Source: Mucilaginibacter terrae (GTDB lineage: Bacteria > Bacteroidota > Bacteroidia > Sphingobacteriales > Sphingobacteriaceae). From it: 64,000 nucleotides of DNA. The notes beneath the pieces are model-generated. The model had not been told where the DNA came from, did no database searches, and saw only the letters and a program-made list of their open reading frames with translations. The translations under genes were made by a program, and so were the position numbers. The DNA is taken from positions 4,712,001 through 4,776,000 of the forward strand of contig NZ_JAVLVU010000001.1 of NCBI RefSeq assembly GCF_031951985.1, read 5' to 3'. This document shows, piece after piece, positions 52,821 to 61,176 of the stretch (position 1 is the stretch's first letter; each line of letters starts with the position of its first letter).

Positions 52821-53447
52821 ATGGACGCCGGACTGATCCCCAAATATTTCCCCGAAATTACTGCCGAACAACAAAGCCAGTTTAACCAACTGGCCGAACT
52901 TTATAATCATTGGAACCAGCAGATCAACGTGATATCGCGAAAGGATATGGATTTGCTGTACGAGCGCCATGTGCTGCACTCATTAGGTATTGCCAAGGTA
53001 ATGGGCTTTTTGCCTGGCGAAAAAGTGCTTGATGTAGGCACAGGTGGCGGTTTTCCCGGTATCCCGCTGGCAATTATGTTTCCCGAAACCAGCTTTCATC
53101 TGGTCGATTCGATAGGGAAGAAGATCAAGGTAGTGAGCGAAGTGGCATCGGCCATTGGCCTTAAAAACCTGGAAGCTACGCACAGCAGGGCCGAGCAAAT
53201 TCCCGGAAAGTTTGATTTTGTGGTAAGTAGAGCGGTAACGCAGTTGAAGGATTTTTATCCATGGGTAAAAGGCAAATTCAACAACAAATCGAAGAATACG
53301 TTGCCTAACGGCATTTTGTATTTGAAAGGGGGAGACCTTAAACAGGAAATTGCCGAGTCGGGTTTAGCCGTTCAGCAATACTTCCTGAAGAACTACTTTG
53401 AGGAAGAGTTCTTCGAGACTAAGCAGGTGATATATGTGAAGGGGTGA
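52821..53447 (+). CDS. rsmG: RsmG: 16S rRNA (guanine527-N7)-methyltransferase
   Basis: A 208-residue SAM methyltransferase modifying G527 of 16S rRNA. QLAELYNHWNQQINVISRKD and YERHVLHSLGIA are typical of the GidB/RsmG front; the SAM site is VLDVGTGGGFPGIPLAIMFP near residue 70; DFVVSRAVTQL near 133 is the second motif. Loss of such genes gives low-level streptomycin resistance in other bacteria. It is directly fused in phase to the sigma gene's end, convergent with the M56 peptidase gene one base later. Confidence 0.95.
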   Translation: MDAGLIPKYFPEITAEQQSQFNQLAELYNHWNQQINVISRKDMDLLYERHVLHSLGIAKVMGFLPGEKVLDVGTGGGFPGIPLAIMFPETSFHLVDSIGKKIKVVSEVASAIGLKNLEATHSRAEQIPGKFDFVVSRAVTQLKDFYPWVKGKFNNKSKNTLPNGILYLKGGDLKQEIAESGLAVQQYFLKNYFEEEFFETKQVIYVKG

Positions 53448-53448
53448 T

Positions 53449-55311
53449 CTATATTCTTGACCAAACTACGTTTACAAATTCGGTAACGCCGTTTTTGCCA
53501 ACGCTTTCGCCGAATCTTTTAATGGTGGCCGCATCATTAGGCTTATGATAAAAGGTACTTTTTGCATGAAGTAAGGTGCCTAACTTTTCTTTAGTGCTAA
53601 TTCTGGCCGACAGTTTTTCGAGAGCCAATGCATCATATAACTTTCCTTTGATCAAGAACCATGAATGGTCTCCGTGTTTTACTGGTTCGTGATTTTTTAT
53701 ATTTTCCGGTTTAAGTTTATCAATCTGAATATAAACCAGTTGGGGGCGCACATACATATCGGGTTCAAAGCTTGTAATAAATTTCCCCGGCTCTGGGGTT
53801 ATGCCCATAAACACTGTTCCTATGTAATGTTTTTGGTTCATATTAAAGGCACTTGCTTTTTTTGTTTTTGTTGAATTTTCAGTATTATCAACCGGCGGTG
53901 GGGGCGGCGGAATATCGTCTTTCCTTTTTTGCGATGCAGGTTTTTCAACAGGTGGCGGTGGCGGAGGAAGTAAAGGCCTTCTGACTTTGTTAGGGTTACG
54001 AGGGTCTATTGGTGGGGGCGGTGGAAGTACTAAAATGCTGGTTGCACTGTTTGATGCATTCGTTGTTTCTACATTAATTCCAAATTTTTGCTTCAGGTCT
54101 TTCCTGTCTTTTTTTGTTAAAGTTTGCGCTGTATAAATCAGTTGTTTGCCACCAGCGCCGTTTAGTTTCAACTGGTCGGTTATGGTTGATGTGTTGCCGC
54201 TTGTAACTTTTAAACGCATTTTTTTTACCGAATCTTTTTTGGTGGAAGTGCTTTCCGGAGTTATAACAGCTTCGAAGCCGGCAGTAGGTTTGCTAATTAC
54301 TTTTCCATCTGCTGTACGTATGGTTGGAGGTGGAAAAATTATTTTACCTGATTGAAAGTTATTTACTGTTTCATAAGTAGTTATGCTGGTTGATGTGAGG
54401 TTGTTTTTAGGTGTTTTTCCCCATTCAAACTTAAACCCATAGTCTTTACTAAATGCGGCCGATGAGGCGCACAACATACCTGCACAAAGGGGCAGGGCCA
54501 TGAGGTAATTTAGCCTGGCTAAACTACCCGAGCGTTTTTGATAAAGCTTCATTATTCGTGATTTTAAAAGTTGTTTCTCTGAAAAATGATTGGCGAAGCT
54601 AAGGCCGTTGTTTTGGCAGGCCTGGGCTATTAAAAAATCCACGTAGCCGTCCTGCTCGGTTTTTTCCGCCGTAAGGCGGTCGGCCTCAAATTCGTGCAGT
54701 GCCTTGAGGCTGTTTTGCAACAGGTACACAGCAGGGTTAAACCAGCAGATGATTTTTAGCAGTTCGGTAAACAGCACGTCGTAACTGTGTTTTTGGGTAA
54801 TGTGCACCAGCTCGTGCTTTAAAATAACTGGCTGCAGTTGTTCCTCATCGGCAGCAAATAAGAAGCGCATGAACGAAAAGGGAGAGAGCGTTCCAGGCAC
54901 GAATACCAGCGTGTAGCCATCGCGTTGTTCTCGTTGACTCGTAAAAATCAATTTTAAGAGCCTGTAAAGCTTTGCGCATAGCAAAACGAAGCCAAGTATG
55001 GCTCCGGCTATGTAAAGCGCTGTAATAGCTCTAAAGGGCTCAAATATGGCTTGTGGTTGCGGAGCTGGTGTAGCCATTTGCATCACTTCAGTAAAAACTG
55101 CCTGAGTTAATACCTGCGTAACCGGGACAGGCGCGGGCCTTGCAAAGCTTATTTGTACCAGCGGAATGGCAAAACACAGCAGGGCAGAGGCCAGCAGGTA
55201 AGCCCGGTTGGCACTGTGAAAAGTTTGCCTGCGCAATAGCAGCCAATAGCCACCGTAGGCAAGGGCGAGGTAAACGTTTACCTCGAGCAGGTATTGCAGC
55301 AGGTTAATCAT
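53449..55311 (-). CDS. BlaR1/MecR1-type M56 membrane metallopeptidase with proline-rich C-terminal part
   Basis: A 620-residue protein with four membrane helices in the first 290 residues and the zinc-peptidase motif HELVH (residues 166-170), Glu supplied by HEFEADR near 207. In staphylococcal BlaR1 this domain is triggered to inactivate BlaI. Here no penicillin-binding sensor is attached; the extracellular part is rich in proline (LPPPPPID, LLPPPPPPVEKP and DIPPPPPPVDN blocks near 430-490), with a globular end that I cannot assign. It overlaps blaI by eight bases, forming a repressor-peptidase pair. Confidence 0.85.
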   Translation of the reverse strand: MINLLQYLLEVNVYLALAYGGYWLLLRRQTFHSANRAYLLASALLCFAIPLVQISFARPAPVPVTQVLTQAVFTEVMQMATPAPQPQAIFEPFRAITALYIAGAILGFVLLCAKLYRLLKLIFTSQREQRDGYTLVFVPGTLSPFSFMRFLFAADEEQLQPVILKHELVHITQKHSYDVLFTELLKIICWFNPAVYLLQNSLKALHEFEADRLTAEKTEQDGYVDFLIAQACQNNGLSFANHFSEKQLLKSRIMKLYQKRSGSLARLNYLMALPLCAGMLCASSAAFSKDYGFKFEWGKTPKNNLTSTSITTYETVNNFQSGKIIFPPPTIRTADGKVISKPTAGFEAVITPESTSTKKDSVKKMRLKVTSGNTSTITDQLKLNGAGGKQLIYTAQTLTKKDRKDLKQKFGINVETTNASNSATSILVLPPPPPIDPRNPNKVRRPLLPPPPPPVEKPASQKRKDDIPPPPPPVDNTENSTKTKKASAFNMNQKHYIGTVFMGITPEPGKFITSFEPDMYVRPQLVYIQIDKLKPENIKNHEPVKHGDHSWFLIKGKLYDALALEKLSARISTKEKLGTLLHAKSTFYHKPNDAATIKRFGESVGKNGVTEFVNVVWSRI

Positions 55312-55684
55312 CGCTGCTTTTTTTGCGGCTGCGTTCGGCCAGTAAAATAAGTTCGGCCAATTCGCTCAGGTTTAGCTTCTGTTCTTTCACCAGGTATGAC
55401 ACGAGGCTTTTGTACGAATTGTTGAAATAGCTTTTGATCACCTTATCGAAAGCGAATTTCTTGTAGTCTTCCTCACTCACGGTAGGGAAGTACACGTGCG
55501 AGTTTCCGTACGCTTTGTGGTCCACAAATCCTTTGGTTTCGAGCACACGCACTACGGTGCTCACGGTATTGTAGGCAGGCTTCGGGTCGTCGGGCATCTG
55601 GTCGAGTATCTGCTTTACAATACCCTCTTTCAGCTTCCATAAAATCTGCATTACCTGTTCCTCTGCTTTGGTTAATTCTTTCAT
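55304..55684 (-). CDS. BlaI/MecI/CopY-family repressor
   Basis: A 126-residue winged-helix repressor: LTKAEEQVMQILWKLKEGIV (helix 1), PAYNTVSTVVRVLETKGFVD (recognition helix and wing) and a C-terminal dimerisation helix (NNSYKSLVSYLVKEQKLNLS). It is expected to bind the palindromes just upstream and to be inactivated through the adjacent M56 peptidase. Its upstream region carries five operator-like sites, an unusually large number. Confidence 0.92.
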   Translation of the reverse strand: MKELTKAEEQVMQILWKLKEGIVKQILDQMPDDPKPAYNTVSTVVRVLETKGFVDHKAYGNSHVYFPTVSEEDYKKFAFDKVIKSYFNNSYKSLVSYLVKEQKLNLSELAELILLAERSRKKSSDD

Positions 55685-55706
55685 CGTTTTTTTGGGCTAA
55701 AAAGGT

Positions 55707-55819
55707 AAACTATTTCGATAGTTTAAGTAAACTATGCGAATAGTTTGCGAACTGTTTTTATAGTTCGAATAGCCGAAAGTACTACTATTTTTATAGTTTG
55801 CAAACTGTTTTTATAGTTT
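55707..55819. promoter_or_regulatory. Array of five 18-bp operator palindromes for the BlaI-type repressor
   Basis: Sites with the pattern AAACTAT-N4-ATAGTTT lie at 55707-55724 (perfect), 55729-55746 (perfect), 55749-55766 (GAACTGT-TTTT-ATAGTTC), 55782-55799 (CTACTAT-TTTT-ATAGTTT) and 55802-55819 (AAACTGT-TTTT-ATAGTTT). Centres are 20-33 bases apart. The array sits between the divergent blaI and dprA genes. Confidence 0.85.
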
Positions 55820-55922
55820 TGTTTGTCAAAAGGCTTTTTTTGCGCTTAAAAGGCCATTTTTCAAAAAAAATTTTCTTACCCTACGGGTAAATTATGAGGT
55901 GTTGTTAAATTGCGGCCGCATC

Positions 55923-57024
55923 ATGACACTTAAACACCAAATTGCTTTATCACTTATTAAGGGCATCGGCCCCACGTTATCAAAATCTTTACTGGCCTAT
56001 TTTGGCAGTGCCGACGAAGTTTTTTAATGGCCCGGTAGGGCGTTTTAAACGCGTACCCGGCATTGGCGATAAAACTATTGAGAGCCTTAATCTCAATGCG
56101 GCTTTGGAGCAGGCCGACCGCGAAGTAGCCTTTATAGAAAAGAATGGCATCGACGTTATATTTTATACCGACGAACGGTATCCTAAAAAACTGAAGAATT
56201 GTAACGATGCCCCCATTCTGCTATATAGTAAAGGCAACGCCGATTTAAACAACCAGCGCATAATAAGTATAGTAGGCACCCGCAACGCTACCGACTACGG
56301 CAGGCAGCTGTGCAAAGAACTGCTTGAGGATTTACAGCAATACGGCGTGTTAGTAGTAAGTGGCCTTGCATTAGGCATTGATGTAGCCGCCCATAAAGAA
56401 AGCCTCCGGCTTAACCTGCCAACCGTAGGCGTATTGGGGCACAGTTTAGATAGGTTGTACCCCAGTCAAAACCGGGCAATTGCCGATAAAATGATATTAA
56501 ACGGTGCCCTTCTGAGTGAGTACCCCTCAGGCACCAAGCCCGACAGAGAGAACTTCCCGCAGCGTAACCGCATTGTGGCCGGTATGGCAGATGTTACCGT
56601 GGTGGTAGAGGCCGGTATTAAGGGTGGGGCATTAATTACGGCCGAAATTGCCAATTCGTATAATCGCGATGTATTTGCATTTCCGGGGCGTACAACTGAT
56701 GTGTACTCGGAAGGTTGTAACTTTTTAATTCGGAATAACAAGGCCGGCTTGCTCACCTGCGCGGCCGATTTGGCTTACCTGATGGGCTGGGACACGCAAA
56801 CTAGTACCCAGGCAAAGCCCAAACAGTTTGCATTACCTATTGATTTAACCGAGCAGGAACGCAATATATGGCAACTACTTTACGAGAGTAAAACCCCCGT
56901 GGCTATTGATGAACTAAGCATTCAGCTTAACATGCCCGTAAGCACCTTAGCCATGAATTTACTAAACATGGAAATGCAAGGCTATATTACGGCTAAGCCG
57001 GGGAAAATGTATGTGATTGGGTGA
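55923..57024 (+). CDS. dprA: DprA: DNA-processing/RecA-loading protein, N-terminus separated by a one-base frameshift
   Basis: Removing one T from the six-T run at 56020-56025 joins MTLKHQIALSLIKGIGPTLS... to FNGPVGRFKRVPGIGDKTIE..., about 366 residues, a normal DprA. The Rossmann core has IISIVGTRNATDYGRQLCKE near residue 118, VVSGLALGIDVAAHKESL near 150, PQRNRIVAGMADVTVVVEAG near 208 and GALITAEIANSYNRDVFAFP. The C-terminus is a small winged helix. DprA protects incoming ssDNA and loads RecA during transformation. As written in the sequence, translation stops at 56025-56027. Confidence 0.88.
56020..56025 (+). other. Poly-T run carrying the dprA frameshift
   Basis: Six T in a row; five would give GAA GTT TTT AAT GGC (E-V-F-N-G) and restore one frame. 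Confidence 0.8.
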
Positions 57025-57038
57025 TTTTAGCTCGCCAA

Positions 57039-57628
57039 GTCATTGCGAGGTAAGAAGCAATCTCTGCGTAAGATGGTCTGCCAATGACGAGCTTTGCTGC
57101 TGGTAGCTCCGCATCCCCACCTTGTCATTGCGAGGAACGAAGCAATCTCTGCATTTGCAAATACTATTCCGCTATTAGTTCTTCGTATAGGTCTTTCCAA
57201 TCAGGGTTTAAAGCAACAATTAAGTCAATCTTACTTTGACGATTACCGCCTTTAATTAGCTTTTCGGCAGCAATAGCTTCCTCGATATGTGCATAAGCAA
57301 AATAATAAACCAATTTATGGCAGTGATACTTAGCTGTAAAACTATTGGGATGTACGTTGTTTTTATGTTGCCATATCCGACTAACAATATCTGAAGTAAC
57401 ACCTGTATAAAATACCGAGTGTCGCTTATTAGTCATGATGTACACGCAGCCGCCTCGTTCCATAGTTTTAGATGTTATGATGTAAATTTATCTATCTGAA
57501 AGAATATCTTACGCAGAGATTGCTTCGTTCCTCGCAATGACGGGTGAGTAGGTTTCCATTCACTAAGATTTGGGCTAATAATTTGTACGATTATTCTCCG
57601 CATAGGTTGCTTCGTTCCTCGCAATGAC
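57039..57628. mobile_element. GIY-YIG gene inside nested 29-bp inverted repeats (candidate selfish unit)
   Basis: Inner arms 57124-57152 and 57513-57541 are perfect inverted repeats (29 of 29; core GTCATTGCGAGGAACGAAGC). Outer arms 57039-57067 and 57600-57628 are copies with two or three changes. Spacing between outer and inner arm is nearly equal on the two sides (56 and 58 bases). The unit of 590 bp holds only the GIY-YIG gene. That it moves as a unit is an inference. Confidence 0.6.
57164..57463 (-). CDS. GIY-YIG endonuclease-domain protein
   Basis: A 99-residue single-domain protein: CVYIMTNKRHSVFYTGVTSD (GIY...YTG), SRIWQHKNN with the catalytic Arg and His, AAEKLIKGGNRQSKIDLI with the Glu metal ligand, and LNPDWKDLY at the end. 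Related free-standing proteins are called UPF0213 or UvrC-like and have no firmly known role. All catalytic positions look intact. Its flanks are inverted repeats, see the enclosing unit. Confidence 0.88.
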   Translation of the reverse strand: MERGGCVYIMTNKRHSVFYTGVTSDIVSRIWQHKNNVHPNSFTAKYHCHKLVYYFAYAHIEEAIAAEKLIKGGNRQSKIDLIVALNPDWKDLYEELIAE

Positions 57629-57633
57629 GAAGA

Positions 57634-58110
57634 TTATTGCGGTACACTATACCACGTAATCACGCCCGATTCATGGGTTATCTCCTGCCAGCTGTCCGCA
57701 TCCTCAAATACTAATACTATGGCGGCGCAGGTGGGTACATCGCGCACTTTGCCGGTTAAGTTAAGTAACAGGTAGGCTATGCCAGGATTGTGGCCTACCA
57801 TGGCTACAAAATCATACGCGTTCGAAAAATGGTTGATCTCGCGCAGCAGCGTACGCTCGCTGGCCTCGTAAATGGCTACTGTTGCCCTGGGTTGGGGTAT
57901 ATTAAGGCTGATTGATAAAATATCGGCAGTGGTTTGTGTGCGCAAGGCCGAGCTGCAAATTATCTGCTCGGGCACCAGCTTTTCGGCTTGTAGCTTTTGC
58001 GCAAGTTGCTTTACGTCGTTTTCTCCTTTTACTGATAACGGGCGATGAAAATCACCACCGGCAGCAAATTCTTCTGCCTTGGCATGCCTTACGAGGAGTA
58101 ACTTTTTCAT
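57634..58110 (-). CDS. SixA-like histidine phosphatase
   Basis: A 158-residue phosphoglycerate-mutase-fold phosphatase. The RHG-type motif is LLVRHAKAE (Arg8, His9), and the second catalytic His lies in VAMVGHNPGIAYLLLNL near residue 107. SixA removes phosphate from phosphohistidine in signalling proteins in E. coli; substrate here unknown. The start at 58110 (MKKLLLVRHAKA) is preferred since earlier codons lack conservation. Confidence 0.88.
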   Translation of the reverse strand: MKKLLLVRHAKAEEFAAGGDFHRPLSVKGENDVKQLAQKLQAEKLVPEQIICSSALRTQTTADILSISLNIPQPRATVAIYEASERTLLREINHFSNAYDFVAMVGHNPGIAYLLLNLTGKVRDVPTCAAIVLVFEDADSWQEITHESGVITWYSVPQ

Positions 58111-58178
58111 TAAGTATAAATGTACAAAAACGGTGCAATTTGTTAACAATTATTTATTGGCTGTTTTATATATAAAAA

Positions 58179-58204
58179 AAGAGGAGACAATGCTCCTCTT
58201 CCTA
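58179..58204. terminator. Hairpin terminator between beta-barrel gene and sixA
   Basis: Stem AAGAGGAG/CTCCTCTT with a 6-base loop, preceded by an A tract, so on the minus strand it has a U tail and ends the beta-barrel transcript. Confidence 0.75.
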
Positions 58205-58224
58205 AATAACTGTTGTTTTATTTT

Positions 58225-58857
58225 TTAGAAGCTGTAACCGGCTGTAATGCAGTAAACACGATTTTTAAGGCTATACCCGTTGTTACTGCCGGGCAGTACG
58301 CTTGTTAAACCAAAATCGGAGTTTACACCTAAACTTAGTTTGTTTGTGAATTGAAATCCAATTAATACAGTGATACCAAAATCGGTACGTTTAATATCGC
58401 TGTTGTTATCACTTCCGAGGGTTAAATCAACGCTTACGTTTTGGCCGTTAACTTTATCTTCGGCTTTGGCCGATAAGGCATAGGCTGCATAAGGGCCACC
58501 GCCAAAATAAAATTTACCCGCGCTTAACGGTACCGAATACACCAGATTAACAGGTATTTGCAGATAGCTGAATTTTAATTTACCGGTGCTTTGACCATCA
58601 TTAGAGTTGCCACCTTTACCGGTGTAGTATAAGCCTGGTTGTAATGAAAGGCCATTGTTTCCCAGAGGAGCATCAGCATAAGCTCCTGCAGTAAACATGG
58701 TAACACTACCCGATGTAGCAGTTACAGATGAGCCACTGCTTGAAGCTTGTAATGAGGCAAAGTTTACACCAGCTTTAATTCCAAAAGTTGTTTTGGTTTG
58801 TGCAAATGCCAGTGATGCGGCCGCCGCGGCAACCATGGTTAGTAATAGTTTTTTCAT
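58225..58857 (-). CDS. Outer-membrane beta-barrel protein (PorT/OmpW-like)
   Basis: A 210-residue protein with a signal peptide (LLTMVAAAAASLAFAQ) and eight likely beta strands: TFGIKAGVNFASL, YADAPLGNNGLSLQPGLYYT, SYLQIPVNLVYSV, GKFYFGGGPYAAYAL, NKLSLGVNSDFGLTSV and a C-terminal aromatic strand YCITAGYSF. It belongs to the common beta-barrel family of Bacteroidota. It is a paralogue of the next gene upstream; both end in a Phe, as usual for BAM substrates. Confidence 0.87.
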   Translation of the reverse strand: MKKLLLTMVAAAAASLAFAQTKTTFGIKAGVNFASLQASSSGSSVTATSGSVTMFTAGAYADAPLGNNGLSLQPGLYYTGKGGNSNDGQSTGKLKFSYLQIPVNLVYSVPLSAGKFYFGGGPYAAYALSAKAEDKVNGQNVSVDLTLGSDNNSDIKRTDFGITVLIGFQFTNKLSLGVNSDFGLTSVLPGSNNGYSLKNRVYCITAGYSF

Positions 58858-58890
58858 GTTGAGGTGTGTTTATGAATGTAAGGTGTGTTA

Positions 58891-59601
58891 TTAAAAGCTA
58901 AAACCCAGGGATAGGGTAATGGTGCGTGTTTTGGCTTTGCCCTGCGAGTTTTTATCGCCGTTAATATTGGCAATACCGTAATCATAATTAGCGCTTACTA
59001 AAAAGCCATTATTAAGCCTGAAACCCGCCAAACCGGTTACACCGTAATCAAGGCGCTTAACGCCATCTTGGGTGCCAATTTCAACATTGGGGTCAACATC
59101 GCCATCAAGGTCTATAACAAAAGGACCGTCTTCATATCTTTCTTTAATATAACCGCTTGCCGATGCCTTTATGGCTACTGCTGCAAACGGGCCGCCGCCA
59201 ATAAATAATCTTCCTGCATTAAAGGTACTGTTAAACAAAAAATTAACCGGAACCTGTATATATGCAATATTTGATTTTAAGTTGGCATCGTAAGTGTATG
59301 TGGAAGTGCCATCAATTTGTTGTTCGTAATGTTTGTAGCTAAAGCCTTTGCCCGAATAGTAAACACCCGGCTGAATGGAGAAACGTTCGGTAACAGCAAC
59401 ATCAGCAAATACGCCTGCCGAAAAGTTGGTTGAATAACCTGGGTTGATAATAAGGCCCGATGCATCAGCCGTTAAGCTCATGGTTGTGCGGTTTACACCA
59501 GCTTTTATGCCAAAAGTGGTTTGTACAGGTGGGGCCGGGAATTGTGCAAATGCGGTACAAAAAGAAAGCGCAGCTAACGCAGTAAGTAGGGTTTTTTTCA
59601 T
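58891..59601 (-). CDS. Outer-membrane beta-barrel protein, paralogue of its neighbour
   Basis: A 236-residue protein with signal peptide (LLTALAALSFCTAFAQ) and the same strand order as the gene at 58225-58857: TFGIKAGVNRTTM, RFSIQPGVYYSGKGFSY, IAYIQVPVNFLFNS, GRLFIGGGPFAAVAI and TITLSLGFSF at the end. The two lie 33 bases apart in the same direction, a tandem duplication that has diverged. Function unknown. Confidence 0.87.
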   Translation of the reverse strand: MKKTLLTALAALSFCTAFAQFPAPPVQTTFGIKAGVNRTTMSLTADASGLIINPGYSTNFSAGVFADVAVTERFSIQPGVYYSGKGFSYKHYEQQIDGTSTYTYDANLKSNIAYIQVPVNFLFNSTFNAGRLFIGGGPFAAVAIKASASGYIKERYEDGPFVIDLDGDVDPNVEIGTQDGVKRLDYGVTGLAGFRLNNGFLVSANYDYGIANINGDKNSQGKAKTRTITLSLGFSF

Positions 59602-59686
59602 GAATTGTGATAATGCCAGTAAAGCCCCGAATATATGAAAAATAACTACAAGGTTAGTTTCTATTTAAATATGAAACTTACAGCTT

Positions 59687-60652
59687 TCAGGCATTAGCAA
59701 AATTTACCAAAATGGCATCATCAATATTATGCATACACTTAAAATGCCCCAACGGACATTTTTCCTGGCCAAATTTGGAGCAGGGGCGGCAGGGCAAATC
59801 AACGCCTACTACCAACGCATCATTAACCTGGTACGGTTGTACACCCAGCAATTCGGGCACGGTGGCTCCCCAAACCGATGCTATGGGAATATTAAAAGCT
59901 TCGGCAATGTGGGTTAGGCCGGTATCAAAACCTATTAAGCGTTTGGCTTTTGATAAGATGAAGACAGATTCATCCAAAGAAGTTACTCCGCAAATATTGA
60001 GTACATGGCTTCCGGCCGCCGCTGCAATCTCGTCACCATTAGCTTTTACATCGTTTCCGCCTAATAACAATACGGGTTGATCAATTTGCCGGCAAATATC
60101 GGCCACCTTGGCATTGGGCATACGCTTGGTATTGTGCGTAGCGCCAATTACAAACACTATATAGTTATGCCGATGGCTTGCGGGCAGCAAATCATCTAAC
60201 AAGTACTGCTTTTTAATATAATAATTAATGGGTTTGCCATCGTTAACAATACCCAGCGGGGCAACGGCTTTCAAATACCGGTCGACCAGATGTACAGGCG
60301 GCACCAGTTTGAGGTTGAATTTTAAGCTGAGCCATTTACGCAGGCGTTGCTTATCATATGTGTATGATTTTATTCCAGTGCGTAATTTAATGATAGATGT
60401 GCGCAGGTTAGTGTGCAGGTCTACCAGTATATCGTACTTTTCGGCTTTAATCTCCCGTATGGTATCGCTGAGTTTTGGCTGCAGCAAAAGTAGCTTATCA
60501 ACGTAAGGGTTATTATCGTAAATGTACCTGAAGGCAGGCTTGGTTAAAAAATGTACTTCGGCACCGGGCAATTGCTCTTTAAGGCAGCGCACTACCGGGG
60601 TAGTGTAAATAATATCGCCCATGGAGCTAAAGCGGATCACCAGTACTTTCAT
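59687..60652 (-). CDS. Family 9 glycosyltransferase (heptosyltransferase-like)
   Basis: A 321-residue GT-B enzyme: KVLVIRFSSMGDIIYTTPVV at the front, YDILVDLHTNLRTSIIKL near residue 95, and SKAKRLIGFDTGLTHIAEAF near 240 followed by ASVWGATVPELLG, the nucleotide-sugar site of GT9 proteins. It would add heptose or another sugar from an ADP/NDP donor in LPS core assembly. It comes directly after rfaE2-like gene on the same strand (19-base gap), which fits ADP-heptose use. Confidence 0.9.
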   Translation of the reverse strand: MKVLVIRFSSMGDIIYTTPVVRCLKEQLPGAEVHFLTKPAFRYIYDNNPYVDKLLLLQPKLSDTIREIKAEKYDILVDLHTNLRTSIIKLRTGIKSYTYDKQRLRKWLSLKFNLKLVPPVHLVDRYLKAVAPLGIVNDGKPINYYIKKQYLLDDLLPASHRHNYIVFVIGATHNTKRMPNAKVADICRQIDQPVLLLGGNDVKANGDEIAAAAGSHVLNICGVTSLDESVFILSKAKRLIGFDTGLTHIAEAFNIPIASVWGATVPELLGVQPYQVNDALVVGVDLPCRPCSKFGQEKCPLGHFKCMHNIDDAILVNFANA

Positions 60653-60671
60653 TTGTCTTACAAATACGTTA

Positions 60672-61175
60672 TCAGGACTGCTGGTTCCTGATTTTTTGAA
60701 TGATGGATGTGGAGGAGTAGCCCTCTACAAAGGTAATAGTTTTTACTTCGCCGCCGTTGGCCAGCACTTCTTTAGCACCTACAATGTTCTCAATTTCATA
60801 ATCGGCACCTTTTACCAATACATCGGGCAGTAGGGTACTGATGAGGTTTTGCGGGGTATCTTCATCAAACAGCACCACGGCATCTACAAAAAAGAAAGCG
60901 GCCAGCAATGCAGATCTGCTATCCTGCCCGTTAACGGGTCGGCTTTCACCTTTCAACCGCTTAACCGATGAATCGGCGTTCAGGCCAATGATGAGTTTGT
61001 CGCCCAGTTCGGCAGCCTTGCTTAAATAAGTGATATGCCCTATGTGCACCAAATCAAACACGCCGTTGGTAAACACCACCTTTTGACCTTGCTGTTTCCA
61101 TTCAGTTACTTTGGTTTGTAAGGCGGATAAACCTGTAATTTTATTAAGTAGTGTACTTTCGAGGTTAGGCCGCAT
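60672..61175 (-). CDS. rfaE2: RfaE2-like nucleotidyltransferase
   Basis: A 167-residue cytidylyltransferase-fold enzyme with VVFTNGVFDLVHIGHITYLS near residue 30 (the HxGH nucleotide-binding motif), GLNADSSVKRLKGESRPVNG near 62 and EGYSSTSIIQKI at the end. In the ADP-heptose route this activates heptose-1-P. No RfaE1 kinase domain is attached or adjacent. The ATG at 61175 lies right after the polX stop. Confidence 0.9.
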   Translation of the reverse strand: MRPNLESTLLNKITGLSALQTKVTEWKQQGQKVVFTNGVFDLVHIGHITYLSKAAELGDKLIIGLNADSSVKRLKGESRPVNGQDSRSALLAAFFFVDAVVLFDEDTPQNLISTLLPDVLVKGADYEIENIVGAKEVLANGGEVKTITFVEGYSSTSIIQKIRNQQS

Positions 61176-61176
61176 A

